Assembly: GCA_014155875.1 (NCBI GenBank)
Contig: JACEFZ010027773.1
Location: forward strand, 62,001 to 126,000
Direction of reading: 5' to 3'
Source of the DNA: Cepaea nemoralis
Taxonomy: Eukaryota; Mollusca; Gastropoda; Stylommatophora; Helicidae
DNA: 64,000 bases
The notes below the pieces were generated by a model that saw only the letters and a program-made list of their open reading frames with translations, had not been told where the DNA came from and ran no database searches. Below, one piece after another: positions 1 to 9,987 of the stretch; the stretch's first letter is position 1, and each line of letters starts with the position of its first letter. The translations under genes and the position numbers were made by a program.

Positions 1-73
1 TCAGACAGTTGTGACTTTGTCCCACTCGGTCATACATAATACTTTATCTCATTTGTTCTAAGACAATTGTTCA

Positions 74-437
74 TTTATTTATCATGTGCCATACCAATAA
101 ACATTTACCTCCCTGCCTTCCCCTTGTTCTCTCCCCAGTTCATCTTGCCAGTTGTCACCAAGTTCTAAAAATTTATTTATTCTCATAACGTGGCCAAAAA
201 CTTGTTCCTGTCTACGTCTAATTTCTCTAATAAGTTTACGGTTTTCATTTGTTTCTTGTAGGACTTAGTCATTGGTTTTTCTGTCCGTCCATGGTATTCT
301 TTGTATTTTACTCAGAAACCACATTCCCACAGCCATCAAATGTTTTTCAGCCTGTCTTTACATTGTCTACGCTTCACATTCATACAAAAATATAGGCTCT
401 ATGTAGCACTTCAACGCTCTTTTTTCTCATTCCTGTT
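74..437 (-). mobile_element. LINE-A 3' fragment, internally deleted
   Basis: Read on the minus strand, this is the post-RT part of LINE-A. It matches the copies at 3490-4272 and 25066-25725 from the 'RKRVLRCYIEPVLLY' block through the 'GKI' block. The last part is shortened: the ...AAATACCTGG region is fused almost directly to the terminal GGCATGGCACATGAT, so roughly 90 bases are missing. The tail reads as AAATAAATGA, unlike the ATG or ATTG tails of other copies. No reading frame is preserved. Confidence 0.8.
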
Positions 438-1295
438 GTACCCAGACAACTATTGTTTTGATCTATGTATGCCTAAATGTTACTTTAATTCATTTTGCTA
501 GAAACAGTTCGTGACAGATTCATTTATAAACATAGCCTTATCTCCTGTTTTCTTCTCCTGCCTTTCATCTCACAGTGGAGCATAGACAGATCTTCAGCCA
601 ACTCTTGCCAAGTCTTTTGAAGACTTGATCACGCTTGGTTGGAGTTTGCAGCTACGTTTTCTACTAAATGGGGTAGCCATTCTCACACCAAACTTCTTAG
701 TCGCCTCTTACGACCTACATGTAGGTTACAGCCTTCCTGTCCCCAATATGGAGGATAGATCGTTGAGCTGTTAAGGTCTTTAAAGTGTTTATGCTTGTAG
801 CTACGGTTTGCTTACGCATTTTCCTCATGTTGGCCTGGCTGGTAGTGCATGGTACCGTCGCACTGCTGCTGAGTTGAATGCGTGGAGCGACATTGTGAGC
901 TTTGAATTTTGCGTGGAGTTTTTTTTACATCTGTCCGCGGTTGTTTGTAGCGTGAACTGCATGTTCCCAAAAAAAATTGGCGCCCGGTTGGTCGCTGAAC
1001 TAACTGGGTTGCCTTATGCAGTAATATGTGGCTGCTGGTCTTCTAGTGACTGCCGCTTTCATTGACGATGAACTGTATTTTTCGTACCGGTCTTTTGTGT
1101 TGGCATTTTGGCAGCGGCATTATGCATAGTATACCTGTGCGGGCTATTGGTTTGTCGAGACTCCTGTCTGTTCAACTTTTTACATGAGGCAGTGAGGAAC
1201 ATTTTCTGTGATATTCACAGGCACAGGAATGGAGCATAATGGGGCGACCCTTTGCCGTGAAGTTGAAACCGCGAACCGCTACTAACTAACAGCCT
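438..1295. other. Unassigned interval
   Basis: I recognise no element here. An open frame at 808-1065 (85 aa) resembles no family I know and has no supporting signals. The 560-780 part, read on the minus strand, has the feel of a decayed LINE C-terminus, but no motif fixes it. Confidence 0.4.
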
Positions 1296-1299
1296 TACT

Positions 1300-1535
1300 G
1301 TAGTTTGCTTCCTTATAGACCTTGAGAAGACAGGGCGAACTCTGCTTGTCCCAGACGATCATGTTCCTGCAAAACCACCTGCCATATATATTCTTGATAG
1401 GTTCGACCATTGATGGTCATTCACGCCAGTTTTCTAACCCCTCCTTTAGTTTCTCCCCTGGACGACCTCTGCCTCTAATATCCTGAATTCGATCGGTTGT
1501 CACAATGTTCTCCACATGCTCTTTCTTCTGAGCAT
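1300..1535 (-). mobile_element. LINE-J C-terminal fragment
   Basis: The minus strand reads 'EHVENIVTTDRIQDIRGRG' followed by 'RPGEKLKEGLENWRE', the charged post-RT block typical of these LINEs. A second piece of the same type, 'ALENIVTTGKI', lies on the plus strand at 42632-42735. The RT core is absent and there is a stop after the block. LINE-A sequence abuts it at about 1533. Confidence 0.65.
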
Positions 1536-1738
1536 CATTATGTTCCATGCCGATAGGCAGGAGAGGTCGCCATCTCACACGATTACCAGTCTCGGATTAG
1601 GTCTGTGTGGTTGTCCCGATGTGGCCGACCCATCCAGATAGTATCTCCTAGTCTTCCCTTTACTCTTTTCCTATGCTTTTTGCTAGTTGTCACAAAGTTT
1701 TAAAGTTTATTTCTCCTCATGGACTGGAATACAAAAAT
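1533..1738 (-). mobile_element. LINE-A 3' end fragment
   Basis: The reverse complement carries the LINE-A terminal sequence (CGGCATGG then an ATAATGATG tail), the 'GDRVRW' region and the CTGGATGG segment. It is more diverged than the copies at 14779 and 25066. It is 5'-truncated at about 1738. Confidence 0.75.
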
Positions 1739-1755
1739 TATAGTCTATCACCTTA

Positions 1756-2036
1756 TACCACGGAGCTGTGGTAGCACAGTGGTTTGCAAGCTTGCCAGCC
1801 TACCAGGTGGCCATGAATTCAAATTCCCACTGAGTCGGATTTTTTTTTAAATTTACCTGGTTTCCCAGATCGACCCAATTTACAAAAGGTACCAAAAATG
1901 TCTTGGTAAAGAAAAGCGATCGATGTGATACTGACCATATCGTCCATTCGATAGCCAAATTATCTATAAAAATTATGGGCTACAACCATCTACTCAATGC
2001 TACTCAAGGATTAGGTAATATGCGTTACAGAGTGCC
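1756..2036 (+). mobile_element. SINE-4 (tRNA-derived)
   Basis: The head GAGCTGTGGTAGCACAGTGG resembles a Pol III A box and ATTCAAATTCCCAC resembles a B box. The body carries TACCAAAAATGTCTTGG and GATACTGACCATATC blocks. These blocks recur at 11682, 13456, 44870, 47377 and 61185, so this is a repeat family rather than a tRNA gene. It ends near ATGCTACTCAAGG. Confidence 0.75.
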
Positions 2037-2055
2037 ATTTAAATGTACAAAATGG

Positions 2056-2305
2056 TAAAAGACCCTTTCACACGCCTGAAGGCTCGTTGGGAATATGATA
2101 CTAGGGCTATATTTTTAGACCAATGGACACTAAGTGGGTTATTTGGTCATTATCACACAGGCCGCCTTTATTTCGCGAGATATTTCTTGGTACCCATTTT
2201 ATGCTGTACCGATCTGGGATCAGCTAAGTCAAATGTACAAGCCGCCCCAGTGCGGATTCAAACTGAAGAATACTAGACCGACTGGTGACCGCCTATCTAA
2301 AGGCT
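2056..2305 (-). mobile_element. SINE-4, inverted copy
   Basis: The reverse complement shows the SINE-4 order: the tRNA-like head near 2290, a degenerate B box (TTTGAATCCGCAC), GGGTACCAAGAAAT, TGTGTGATAATGACC and the terminal CTTCAGGCGTGTG. It lies tail-to-tail with the plus-strand copy just upstream. Confidence 0.7.
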
Positions 2306-2371
2306 GGGTACGAATTATGTCTATATTCCACAGTAACCCAGTAACCCATTCTTTGCGAGTCTTTAGGCTAC

Positions 2372-2582
2372 AGGGTATATTTTTAATGACTGTGCAGTGT
2401 TTGAAAATATTGCCGGTCCAAGTTTTGTATTTACCATTTACCTATTATATTGCATGAACTTTACGGAGGGTAATACAAAACTTGTATTTACCTATTATAT
2501 TGCATGAACTTTACAGAGGGTAATACAAAACTTGGACAGGCAAAATTGTCAAACACTGCAAAGTCATTAAAAAATACACCCT
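2372..2582. mobile_element. FB-MITE copy 1 (internal duplication)
   Basis: The long inverted arms start AGGGTATATTTTTAATGAC and end with AAATACACCCT. Each arm is about 63 bp and would fold into one hairpin. This copy differs from those at 17785, 22462 and 47536 because its central TATTATATTGCATGAAC...GGGTAATACAAAAC segment is present twice in tandem, adding about 55 bp. It has no coding capacity. Confidence 0.88.
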
Positions 2583-2662
2583 ATATTTCCGTGTATGCAC
2601 ATATACTAACAGAGACACGGACAGAAAGACGGAGAGCTAAAATATATACAGACGGATAGACA

Positions 2663-2682
2663 TGCGGGGGGGGGGGGGGGGG
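2663..2682 (+). repeat. Poly-G tract
   Basis: An uninterrupted run of about 18 G. Confidence 0.95.
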
Positions 2683-2854
2683 AGGGAAAGACTGTTAGGA
2701 TACAAAACTGAAGCGAGAGAATTGATTATAAGTCCACGGCTACACGAGAATAGTCAGCGGGAGACACATTAGGCAGAGATGAAAGATTAATTAGTTTATG
2801 CATGAGGGATAAAGGTCACGGCGAAGAGAGGCGACCATCTATCTGTCAGGGACC

Positions 2855-3300
2855 GTATGTATGTATGTATGTATGTATGTATGTATGTATGTATGTATGG
2901 ATGGATGGATGGATGGATGGATGGATGGATGCCTGCCTGCCTGCCTGCCTGCCTGCGCGTGCGTGCGTGCGTGGGTGGGTGGGTGGGTGTGTGTGTGTGT
3001 GTACACGCGCGCCTGCCTGCCTGTCTGTCTGTCTGACTGTCTGTCTGTCTGTCTGTCTGTTTGTGCGTGCGTGCAACCGAAAGAGCGCTGGAGGGGGGGT
3101 GAAAGATTGACTGACTGATTGACAGACTGATTGACTGACTGATTGACAGACTGATTGACTGACTGCTCTCTAGCTGTCTGGCTGTGGAGGTAGGTGGGTA
3201 TAGGTGTATGTTTGTGTGTGTCGCTACCGGCATGATGGATGGATGTATGTATGTATGTAGGTATGTAGGTAGGTAGGTAGGTAGGTAGGTAGGTAGGTAG
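2855..3300. repeat. Compound tetranucleotide array
   Basis: The array is a chain of GTAT, GGAT, GCCT, GCGT, GGGT, GT and GTCT runs. It continues with a GACTGATT block at 3107-3165, then GTAT and GTAG runs from 3235. Neighbouring units differ by one base. The long open frames on both strands across it are translations of the repeat and not genes. Confidence 0.95.
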
Positions 3301-3489
3301 CCAATTTCTTACTCTTTTTGTTTGTAATTGTCAGCAGAGTCAGTGTATTCCGTGGTCATTTACTAAAGTAATCACTCTAATAAGCAATCCCTTTTACTAA
3401 AATACACCCTCGACAACTGGTTCGTCTTCCCGAGTCGGAATCTATCTACCTGCATTAGAATTTTGATTAACAGTCACCGTCGTGTACAA

Positions 3490-4272
3490 TAATTGATTGC
3501 AGACAATGAGCATGATCTGCAACAACTAGTAGATGCGGTTGTTGCACAGTGAACAACTGGGATTAGAATTAAATTGTAAAAAGACTCAGGTTATGGTCGT
3601 CACTAGGAAGAACGAAATACTACAATGTAATATACAAGTCAATGGGAATATTCTTCAACAATTGAATAGGTACAATTATCTCGGAACAGTCATAACATCT
3701 GATGGGAGATGCCTTGTAGAGATTAGAACAAGAATTGCCATGTCGAAAGTAGCCTTTAGCAAGATGAAAAACATACTGACCAATAAAAAGATGTCAACTG
3801 AAACGAGAAAAAGAGTGTTGAGGTGCTACATAGAGCCTGTTCTTTTGTATGGATGGGAAACTTGGACAAAGAGCAGTCAAGCTGAAAAACATCTGATGGC
3901 TGCAGAAATGTGGTTTCTGAGGAAAATGAAAAGAATACCATGGACAGACAGAAAAACCAATGACCAAGTACTACAGGAGACAAAGTGAAAATCGTAAACT
4001 GATTAGAGAAATTAGATGTAGACAGTCACAATTTTTTGGACATGTTATGAGAAGAAATGGATTGGAGAACTTAGTGACAACTGGCAAGATCGAAGGGAAC
4101 AGACCAAGGGGAAGACCGAGAAGTAAATACCTGGATGGCTTGGCCATCATGGCATGGTCGAGACAGGAACACTAAGCTGATCCACGACTCTGGTGATCGA
4201 GTGAAATGGCGAGTCATGACCGCCCACGCTTTCCGACATGGCACATGATTGATTGATTGATTGATTGATTAA
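3490..4272 (+). mobile_element. LINE-A copy, RT end to 3' tail
   Basis: This 5'-truncated non-LTR retrotransposon starts just after the YADD block (LIADNE). It runs through 'GLELNCKKTQVMVVTRKNE' and 'YNYLGTVITSDGRC', through 'AEMWFLRKMKRIPW', and ends with a C-terminal block 'RRNGLENLVTTGKIEG'. The frame is open from 3533 to 3988 (151 aa). A one-base insertion near 3984 then shifts it, and it continues at 3960-4175 in another frame. The 3' end, GGCACATGATTGATTG, passes into an (ATTG)n tail of six units. The catalytic YADD and everything upstream are missing, so the copy is dead. Confidence 0.88.
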
Positions 4273-4527
4273 CATTAAAATTTTGATTAACCGTCACCCC
4301 CGGGACCAGGGCTGTGACGGATAACCGAATAGACGGATAACTAACATATCTTAAAACACATGTACAGTAACGTGATTTCCTGCGGGCTAGGGGCGAAAAT
4401 GGAAATACAATCCTTTAAAAGTGAATACTACATACATATTGTATTTAATGTTACAAAACAATCAATATAAACTTCAATATAAGAGTAGTAATGTACAGAA
4501 ATGTATTGTAATACTATAAACCTACGT

Positions 4528-4978
4528 TACTTTAAAATAATCTGTCATCTCCTTCTGTATCTTTGAGGCTCGAGCTTTATGCGCAGCGATGTTCCGTATC
4601 TTACGCAGAAGTAGGATCTGTGTTGCATTTACCTCCTCTTGCATTGAAAACCAATCGATGCACTTTGAAAACATTGTTTCTGCTTCTGGGTAGCTATATG
4701 TAGGTTTTTGGTCATCAATTTCTTCTTCGTCAATGGTAGTTACACTAGAAACAATTTCATCATCGTTCTATCTATTACTTCTTCCGGCGTAGTGTTTTCA
4801 CTGTTTAGTTTTACATTCTTGCACTGTTGCACAATGTTGTCAACACTAACAGTCTCAGTTCCTTCAGTATCGTCAGTAGATTCAGGCAAGAGTTTATTCC
4901 ACCCATTCTTTAATGTAGACACTGTAAGGTCTGCCCAGGCAGTGACGACATTGAAGATTGCGTCCTTTATGTTGTGTC
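4528..4978 (-). pseudogene. Tigger/pogo-like transposase C-terminus
   Basis: The minus strand reads 'IKDAIFNVVTAWADLTVSTL', then 'NGWNKLLPESTDD', then 'VDNIVQQC', followed after a frame break by 'EAETMFSKCIDWFSMQEE' and 'RKIRNIAAHKARASKIQKE'. It stops after 'DYFKV'. This order (a W-KLLP segment, an acidic stretch, a QQEE-type helix, a basic end) matches the tail of Tigger/Jerky-type DDE transposases of the Tc1/mariner superfamily. The catalytic DDE core and the DNA-binding N-terminus are not visible. The open part covers 4740-4922. I consider it a relic. Confidence 0.6.
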
Positions 4979-4979
4979 T

Positions 4980-5024
4980 CCCCCCCCCCCCCCCCCCTCC
5001 TCCACCCCCAATTTTTTTTTTTTA
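4980..5024 (+). repeat. Poly-C / poly-T tracts
   Basis: A C run of about 17 is followed by CTCC-rich sequence and a run of 10 T. Confidence 0.9.
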
Positions 5025-5540
5025 AATGACGATGCCGGATAACATAAACTGATGGTTAAACTAGTGATGGTTAATCGAAGTTTTACTTATCTGGTAGATG
5101 TGTCCGGCGGTGTTGCTGTCCGTGCGGCACCCATAGATTGAGTTGCTGGCAGAAATATTCTCAACATAAAGAATTCTCCGGCCAAGTAGGCGAGACGTTT
5201 CCCATAACACGAGACGTTTTTGAAGACATCGTACATGGCTCCTGGATGAATTCGGAACTTTACGTCGCCAAAGCTGTACAGATAAATTCTGACAGGCGGA
5301 CGAATATTCATGAAAGCTGGACTCTGTCGGGTGTATGTAGCATATAGGCACTTTAAACTATTTATGTATGTATGATTCTATGTCTGTATGTCGGTTGTCT
5401 CCCTGTCTGTCTGTCTGTCTGTGTGAAATGGTGTATGCATCTGTGTGTGTGTGTAATATATATAATGAACAGTCGAGTGACTCCACTCACCGAAGTCAAG
5501 TGATGTAGTACGTTATTTTATTTTTATTTTTTTTATTTGT

Positions 5541-5640
5541 AAATCCGGCTCCGGCCGGATCTCACTTCATAAATCCGGCCAAATCCGGCTCCGGCCGGAT
5601 CTCACTTCATAAATCCGGCCAAATCCGGCTCCGGCCGGAT
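5541..5640 (+). repeat. 40-bp tandem repeat, 2.5 copies
   Basis: The unit starts AAATCCGGCTCCGGCCGGAT and ends CATAAATCCGGCC. Units 5541-5580 and 5581-5620 are identical, and a half unit follows. Each unit holds several ATCCGGC motifs in both orientations. The array lies 30 bp inside the right inverted end at 5669, where transposase-binding subterminal repeats would be expected. Confidence 0.95.
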
Positions 5641-5794
5641 TTCAAACATTTGAATCCGTTACAGCCCTAATATTATGTATGTATGTGTGTGAGTGGGTGT
5701 ATGTCTGTATGTATGGATGGATGGATATACTCAGCGATCGCACGAACATAAATCATATGAGTTCATTTTCTATTCCCATACCGATATCAACCGT

Positions 5795-6308
5795 CGTAGA
5801 TACAGCCCACTGAATACCGCTGGAAATGAAAAGGTTGACAAGATGGCAAAGGATGTAGGAAACTTTGAACAGCCTTGTCAATTTTAAAGTTTTGGTCAGG
5901 CAACGACACTAATAAAACAATATATGATGACAATTTAGAGGAAATAATAAAAGCTACAGCCCAGCACACGACAGCATAAATGCGTTTGGCAGAAATGTAC
6001 CAACCAGAGGTTTCAGACTCAAAGCAGGACATCGTGAACCCAGAGTACACTTCTACAGAACTGGTCTCACTGACTCTGCCTCCTGCACATGTGGAGCACT
6101 CAAGGAAACTGCAAAAACGTATCCTACTTGACTGCCCTGACTTTGCTGACCAGAGGGAGGAAATCTGGCCAGCTGGAGCGACTCTTCTAGAAAAACTCTG
6201 GGGGATCCTTGAAGATCTCAAGGGAACCGTACTTTTTATAATGCAGGGGAAACGTAGATCGCTGGAGAAGAAGAAGAAGGAGATGGGAGATGAAGAGGAA
6301 GGGTGGGT

Positions 6309-6313
<5 letters not shown>
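5795..6313 (+). mobile_element. LINE-D: RNase H end and zinc knuckle
   Basis: 'NTAGNEKVDKMAKDVGN' is the C-terminal piece of an RNase H domain (GNE-AD--AK type), as in I- and Jockey-type non-LTR elements. After stops and frame changes it continues as 'LKAGHREPRVHFYRTGLTD', 'SASCTCGALKET' and, in another frame, 'ILLDCPDFADQREEIW'. This gives the Cys-x-Cys-x(n)-Cys arrangement of the knuckle that closes such ORFs. Two frame changes and several stops show it is dead. It runs directly into an (AAG)n tract, which I read as its 3' tail. Confidence 0.7.
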
Positions 6314-6339
<26 letters not shown>

Positions 6340-6505
6340 AAGAAGAAGAAGAAGAAGAAGAAGAAGAAGAAGAAGAAGAAGAAGAAGAAGAAGAAGAAGA
6401 AGAAGAAGAAGAAGAAGAAGAAGAAGGCGTAAGAGGATGAGGAAGAGGAGGGGGAGGAGGTGAAGGAGGAGGGGGAGGAGGTGAAGGAGGAGAAGGAGAC
6501 CACCA
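6312..6505 (+). repeat. (AAG)n and GAGGA-rich tract
   Basis: About 38 AAG units (6312-6427) are followed by GAGGAGG-rich sequence. Long poly-Lys, poly-Leu and poly-Phe frames across it are artefacts. It is probably the expanded tail of LINE-D. Confidence 0.95.
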
Positions 6506-6654
6506 ATATTGTATGTCTTCAAGTCTTCACAATGCTGCGTGACGTAATATACTTCCTTGAAACCGTGTACTTGTATTTTCACGTTTCTTTCCACTCTCTT
6601 AATGTCTTTGTATATACCCAGAATGTTTTCTGCCCCAGTTCTGATGTTATGTAA

Positions 6655-6880
6655 GAGATCGCGTGGCACAGTAGTTAGTGCTCTCGCCGCCCTGAAAAGT
6701 GGTCTAATTTCAATCCCCAGCAGAGTCAGGATGATTTTAAATACGGGTCTGGGGTCTACCTAGCCTCATACAAATAGGTACCTGACAATTTTCTGGGAAG
6801 AAACTGCGAGGAGTAAGGGAACAGGATACATTACCTCATATGATATGGCTTAATATGTTGTCCTAACACTGAACACTCCA
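6655..6880 (+). mobile_element. SINE-4-like element, diverged
   Basis: The head GCGTGGCACAGTAGTTAG (A-box-like) and ATTTCAATCCCCAG (B-box-like) stand 40 bp apart. The body has CTGGGGTCTACCTAGCC and GGTACCTGACAATTTTCTGG, matching the SINE-4 order. It ends in a decayed TAATATGTTGTCCTAACAC. Confidence 0.6.
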
Positions 6881-7059
6881 GTATATACCTTTACGTTTTT
6901 CAGTAATTACCTTGTCATTCCTAATGTGTGCATTAGGTCTGCAAGTTTTCTATTGTGTTTGCTCCATTTCCATCCACATTTCAAGAACAATAACGCCACC
7001 TCCAAGTACTTGTTCATAGTTCTACTTTTTTGCTGAATATACTCGTATTATGTGGGCTA

Positions 7060-7680
7060 TTCAAAACCATCGATGTGTCTTATTGTACAGCTAAATAAAC
7101 ATCATGTGTCTTGTCAACTAACGTCGAAGATTATGCTTCTCCGCATCTTGCGATCTCCAGCAGCTTGTAGGAATTCGTGTTCTGATACCTTCCCTTGTCA
7201 TAACAAAAGGCTGTCAATAATCTTCCCTTCTTGTCGTCCTTTGTCACTCTTTCCAAAAAACTTTTCAGTTTACACAACATTGTCCAGTTTTCCTTTTGTC
7301 ATAATGTGGCCACAAAATGACGATTATCGCTTGCTGATAATTGTGATAAGTTGTCTTTGTGTCTTAGTGCCTTTCAACACAGTTAGTTGTTGCCTGCTGG
7401 TTGTTGAAGGAATTATCAGCATTCTTCTTCGAAACCACATCTCTGATGCCTCAATTATTTTTTGTTTTTTGTTTTTACTAATTGTTCATAATGCACTGCC
7501 ATATGTTAAAACTGGTTCTACATATCAATGCAAGAATCCTTTTCAACTTCAAGGAATGTATTTCTTTGTTTTATACTAGTTTTAAGTGTTTTTTTTTTAA
7601 TAAACTTAACCCGTTCCTGACCTCTTCTTGATTTCCGTTCCACTTCTGCAACTGTCTGTTTAGATTTGTTGAGACATGAA
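7060..7680 (-). mobile_element. LINE-E relic
   Basis: Read on the minus strand, scattered frames give 'CGFEEECL', 'RQSSFCGHIMTKGKLDNVV', 'FGKSDKGRQEGKI' and 'SEHEFLQAAGDRKM', the usual post-RT order. Many stops and indels are present. The 7550-7680 part aligns with the same region of the second LINE-E relic (16960-17345). It is an old copy. Confidence 0.65.
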
Positions 7681-7689
7681 CATTGTCGA

Positions 7690-8395
7690 TACAATGCGAC
7701 ACCGACACAAACCATAGCGTGAAAGCAATTAACAGTATTGGTTCTAGACTTTTTAGACACAGCCTATGTATAAATGTTTGCGAGATACTCAAAATGCCTT
7801 TAAATGCATTGTGTGAACTTTAACCGCATGTTTGGTATTTGCTGTAAGAGTCACACTAGTCACATTCTCATCAAGTAAATTACTTTGTCCAGATACATTT
7901 GCCTGCTATGGGTCTATAGTGTGACAGGGCCATCACATGCTGTAGGCCTGAATGCACGGAGGAATAGGGGGCGGGGCATTCTTTCTCTCACTTAGCGAGA
8001 CGATGAACGCAGGTGTCAAACCCTCGTCGACTCTTCTCATGACTCTATCAGAGCAGCTTCCTATACTACACAACGAATTATTCCAGTCCTTAATTCCCCT
8101 TCTGTTGCCTCATATTTATTCATTCCTTTCTCCCTATAGCAAAACCCGATGAGCGGACAGATATAACACAGCGAACGTCGGACTTGCCCGATCTGGCGAT
8201 ACCCACAGTTTCACGTCATCGTTGGGCGCTTGGGCGCGTCTATGACCTCTCGACCCAGGTCCATGTGGGGTTATCAATACTCTCGATGCAATGTTTTCCA
8301 TTCTGGCATCCTTTCCTCCTGACGCTTGTTGATCAGAATTGGACATAATTAGATATTCCATGATGTTGATCAGCTTCACAAACTAGGCGATGTAT
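7690..8395. other. Unassigned interval
   Basis: I see no element and no convincing exon. The segment 8150-8380 is more GC-rich than its surroundings, but no motif stands out. Confidence 0.4.
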
Positions 8396-8398
8396 GTA

Positions 8399-8810
8399 TG
8401 TTTAGTTTAGTTTAGTTTAGTCTGCCTGACTACCTGCCTGTCTGCGTGTATGTGTGTGCATGTATGTGTATGTGTGATTGTGTGTGTATGTGTGTGTGTA
8501 TGTGTGTGTGTATGTGTGTATGTATGTGTATGTGTGTGTATGTGTGTATGTGTGTGTATGTGTGTGTATGTGTGTGTATGTATGTGTATGTGTGTATATG
8601 TTTGTATGTGTATATGTGTGTAAGTACGTAGCTAAGTAGCTAGGTAGCTAGGTAGGTAAGTAGGTAGGTAGGTGGGTAGGTAGAAGGTAGGTAGGTAGGT
8701 ATGTGTGTATCTGTGTGTATGCGTGTGTGTGCATGCGCGCGTGTATGTGTGTATGTATGTGTGTATGTATGTGTGTATGTGTGTATGTATATGTGTATGT
8801 ATGTGTGTAA

Positions 8811-8841
<31 letters not shown>

Positions 8842-8895
8842 GGCAGGTAGGTAGGTAGGTAGGTAGGTAGGTAGGTAGGTAGGTAGGTAGGTATT
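8399..8895. repeat. TTTAG, GT/GTAT and TAGG arrays
   Basis: Five TTTAG units at 8400-8423 precede mixed TGTG/TGTA runs (8440-8620). TAGG/TAGC runs follow (8630-8700), then more TGTA (8700-8835) and a clean (TAGG)n at 8840-8893. Short ORFs with Cys/Val/Tyr or Thr/Tyr/Leu repeats on both strands are repeat translations. Confidence 0.95.
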
Positions 8896-8977
8896 TTAGC
8901 AGCATGTTTGCGACAATATAGTTTTTCTTTGCAAAAAGAGGGTTTGACTATTGGTTTTGTTTACACAGCGGGTGCTT

Positions 8978-9204
8978 TAGTGTAATGGTTAGGGCGTTGC
9001 GCTGACAATGGCATGAGTGTGGTCAGACGAGGGTTCGATGTCAGTTCTCAACGTTCGCTACGGGAGGTGAATACTTTCCACTTATTACTCCATGCACTTT
9101 GGTCGACCTAATGTGATTGTTCCACCCCTACACCTACCCACAGCAGGTTTCTGCAACCTAAATTGTTTTGTTTGTTTGTTTGTTTTTTGTTTGTTTGTTT
9201 TAGT
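8978..9204 (+). mobile_element. SINE-6 (tRNA-derived), single copy
   Basis: GTGCTTTAGTGTAATGGTTA is A-box-like, and GAGGGTTCGATGTCA about 50 bp later is B-box-like. The body is about 120 bp and ends in a (TTTG)n tail at 9170-9204, a layout typical of a tRNA SINE. I see no second copy in the window. Confidence 0.6.
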
Positions 9205-9358
9205 TCATACACATACTGTATCGTTTCATGTACATTACCATATACAGAAATTACCAACCTACGCATAAAGTTATATACATCATTAACTAATGTTTACTGC
9301 TGGCAGTTACGTACAAGTGTTGCAGTTACTAGATCACTATCACATGTAAACACACAAA

Positions 9359-9400
9359 CACACACGTACAGGCACACACACACACACACACACACGTACA
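9359..9400 (+). repeat. (CA)n tract
   Basis: CA repeats are interrupted twice by CGTACAGG. Confidence 0.9.
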
Positions 9401-9410
9401 GGCACACATA

Positions 9411-9985
9411 AAGTAGAGGTGAAGCATTACGTGTAGATAAACATCATCATCGGCTGGGAAGCGTGAAGCAGATGTAGGACAGATGATATTCAGAACGAAT
9501 TATTGCCGACCTTCGACGAGGAGATGGCAGTTGATGATATTGAGCTTCCTAACCTTTTCTGTACAATTATGTAGGTCATCACATAAAGTTAGAGTGGAAT
9601 TCCTCACGTTAAAATCAATACCCCTCTTGTTGTGAACTGACTTATTCGCTGGAGTAGATCATATGTTTGCTTAAATGTATAGGATCGTGTGCACTCTTCG
9701 TGATCGGTTTCAAGCAGCGAACTCACCCATGCTCGCGTAGACTACAACAAACGTATACACTTTAATCTACATTCGGTTCGGTTCAGTGCATTTCTTTTAT
9801 CCCCTAATGTTTACTGTCTCTAATTAATGCCTCCATGCGTGCATGTACCCCCTGCTTGCCTTTTGTTATCTCTTGATTATTATTATGTTGTGTTGTGATC
9901 TCCATGTATAAGCTGCTTCATCTTTACACTGTCATTCATAAATTGCTTCCCCCTCCTCTAAATTTATGTCTATCTATCAATCTAG
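9411..9985. other. Unassigned interval
   Basis: I recognise nothing. A few ATG/GAT triplet patches near 9440-9550 hint at decayed LINE tails. Confidence 0.4.
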
Positions 9986-9987
9986 AC

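Larger units (their letters stand above)
4307..5669. mobile_element. DNA transposon(s) with AGGGCTGTRACGGAT ends
   Basis: The left end CAGGGCTGTGACGGAT and the inverted right end TAGGGCTGTAACGGAT share 15 positions with one purine difference. Between them lie a Tigger-like transposase C-terminus (4528-4978, minus), a poly-C/poly-T stretch, an unassigned 5070-5360 segment and a 40-bp tandem repeat (5541-5640) next to the right end. I see no matching 8-bp flank. It could be one element, or a Tigger relic beside a separate hAT end. Confidence 0.5.

Noticed and set aside
2796..3233. Overlapping long ORFs on both strands with Cys/Tyr/Met or Ile/His/Thr repeats
   Set aside because: They are direct translations of GTAT/GGAT/GCCT repeats, in several frames at once. 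There is no coding signature.
2846..3300. CRISPR-like array from regularly spaced repeats
   Set aside because: There are no unique spacers between constant repeats, only drifting microsatellite units. The 24-, 27- and 40-bp arrays are contiguous minisatellites, also without spacers. The genome is eukaryotic.
7052..7579. 175-aa plus-strand ORF with hydrophobic segments
   Set aside because: It is the antisense of a LINE-E relic, whose minus-strand reading gives a recognisable motif order.
8399..8423. Telomere-like (TTTAG)n
   Set aside because: Only five units, adjoining other microsatellites. It is not a known animal telomere unit.
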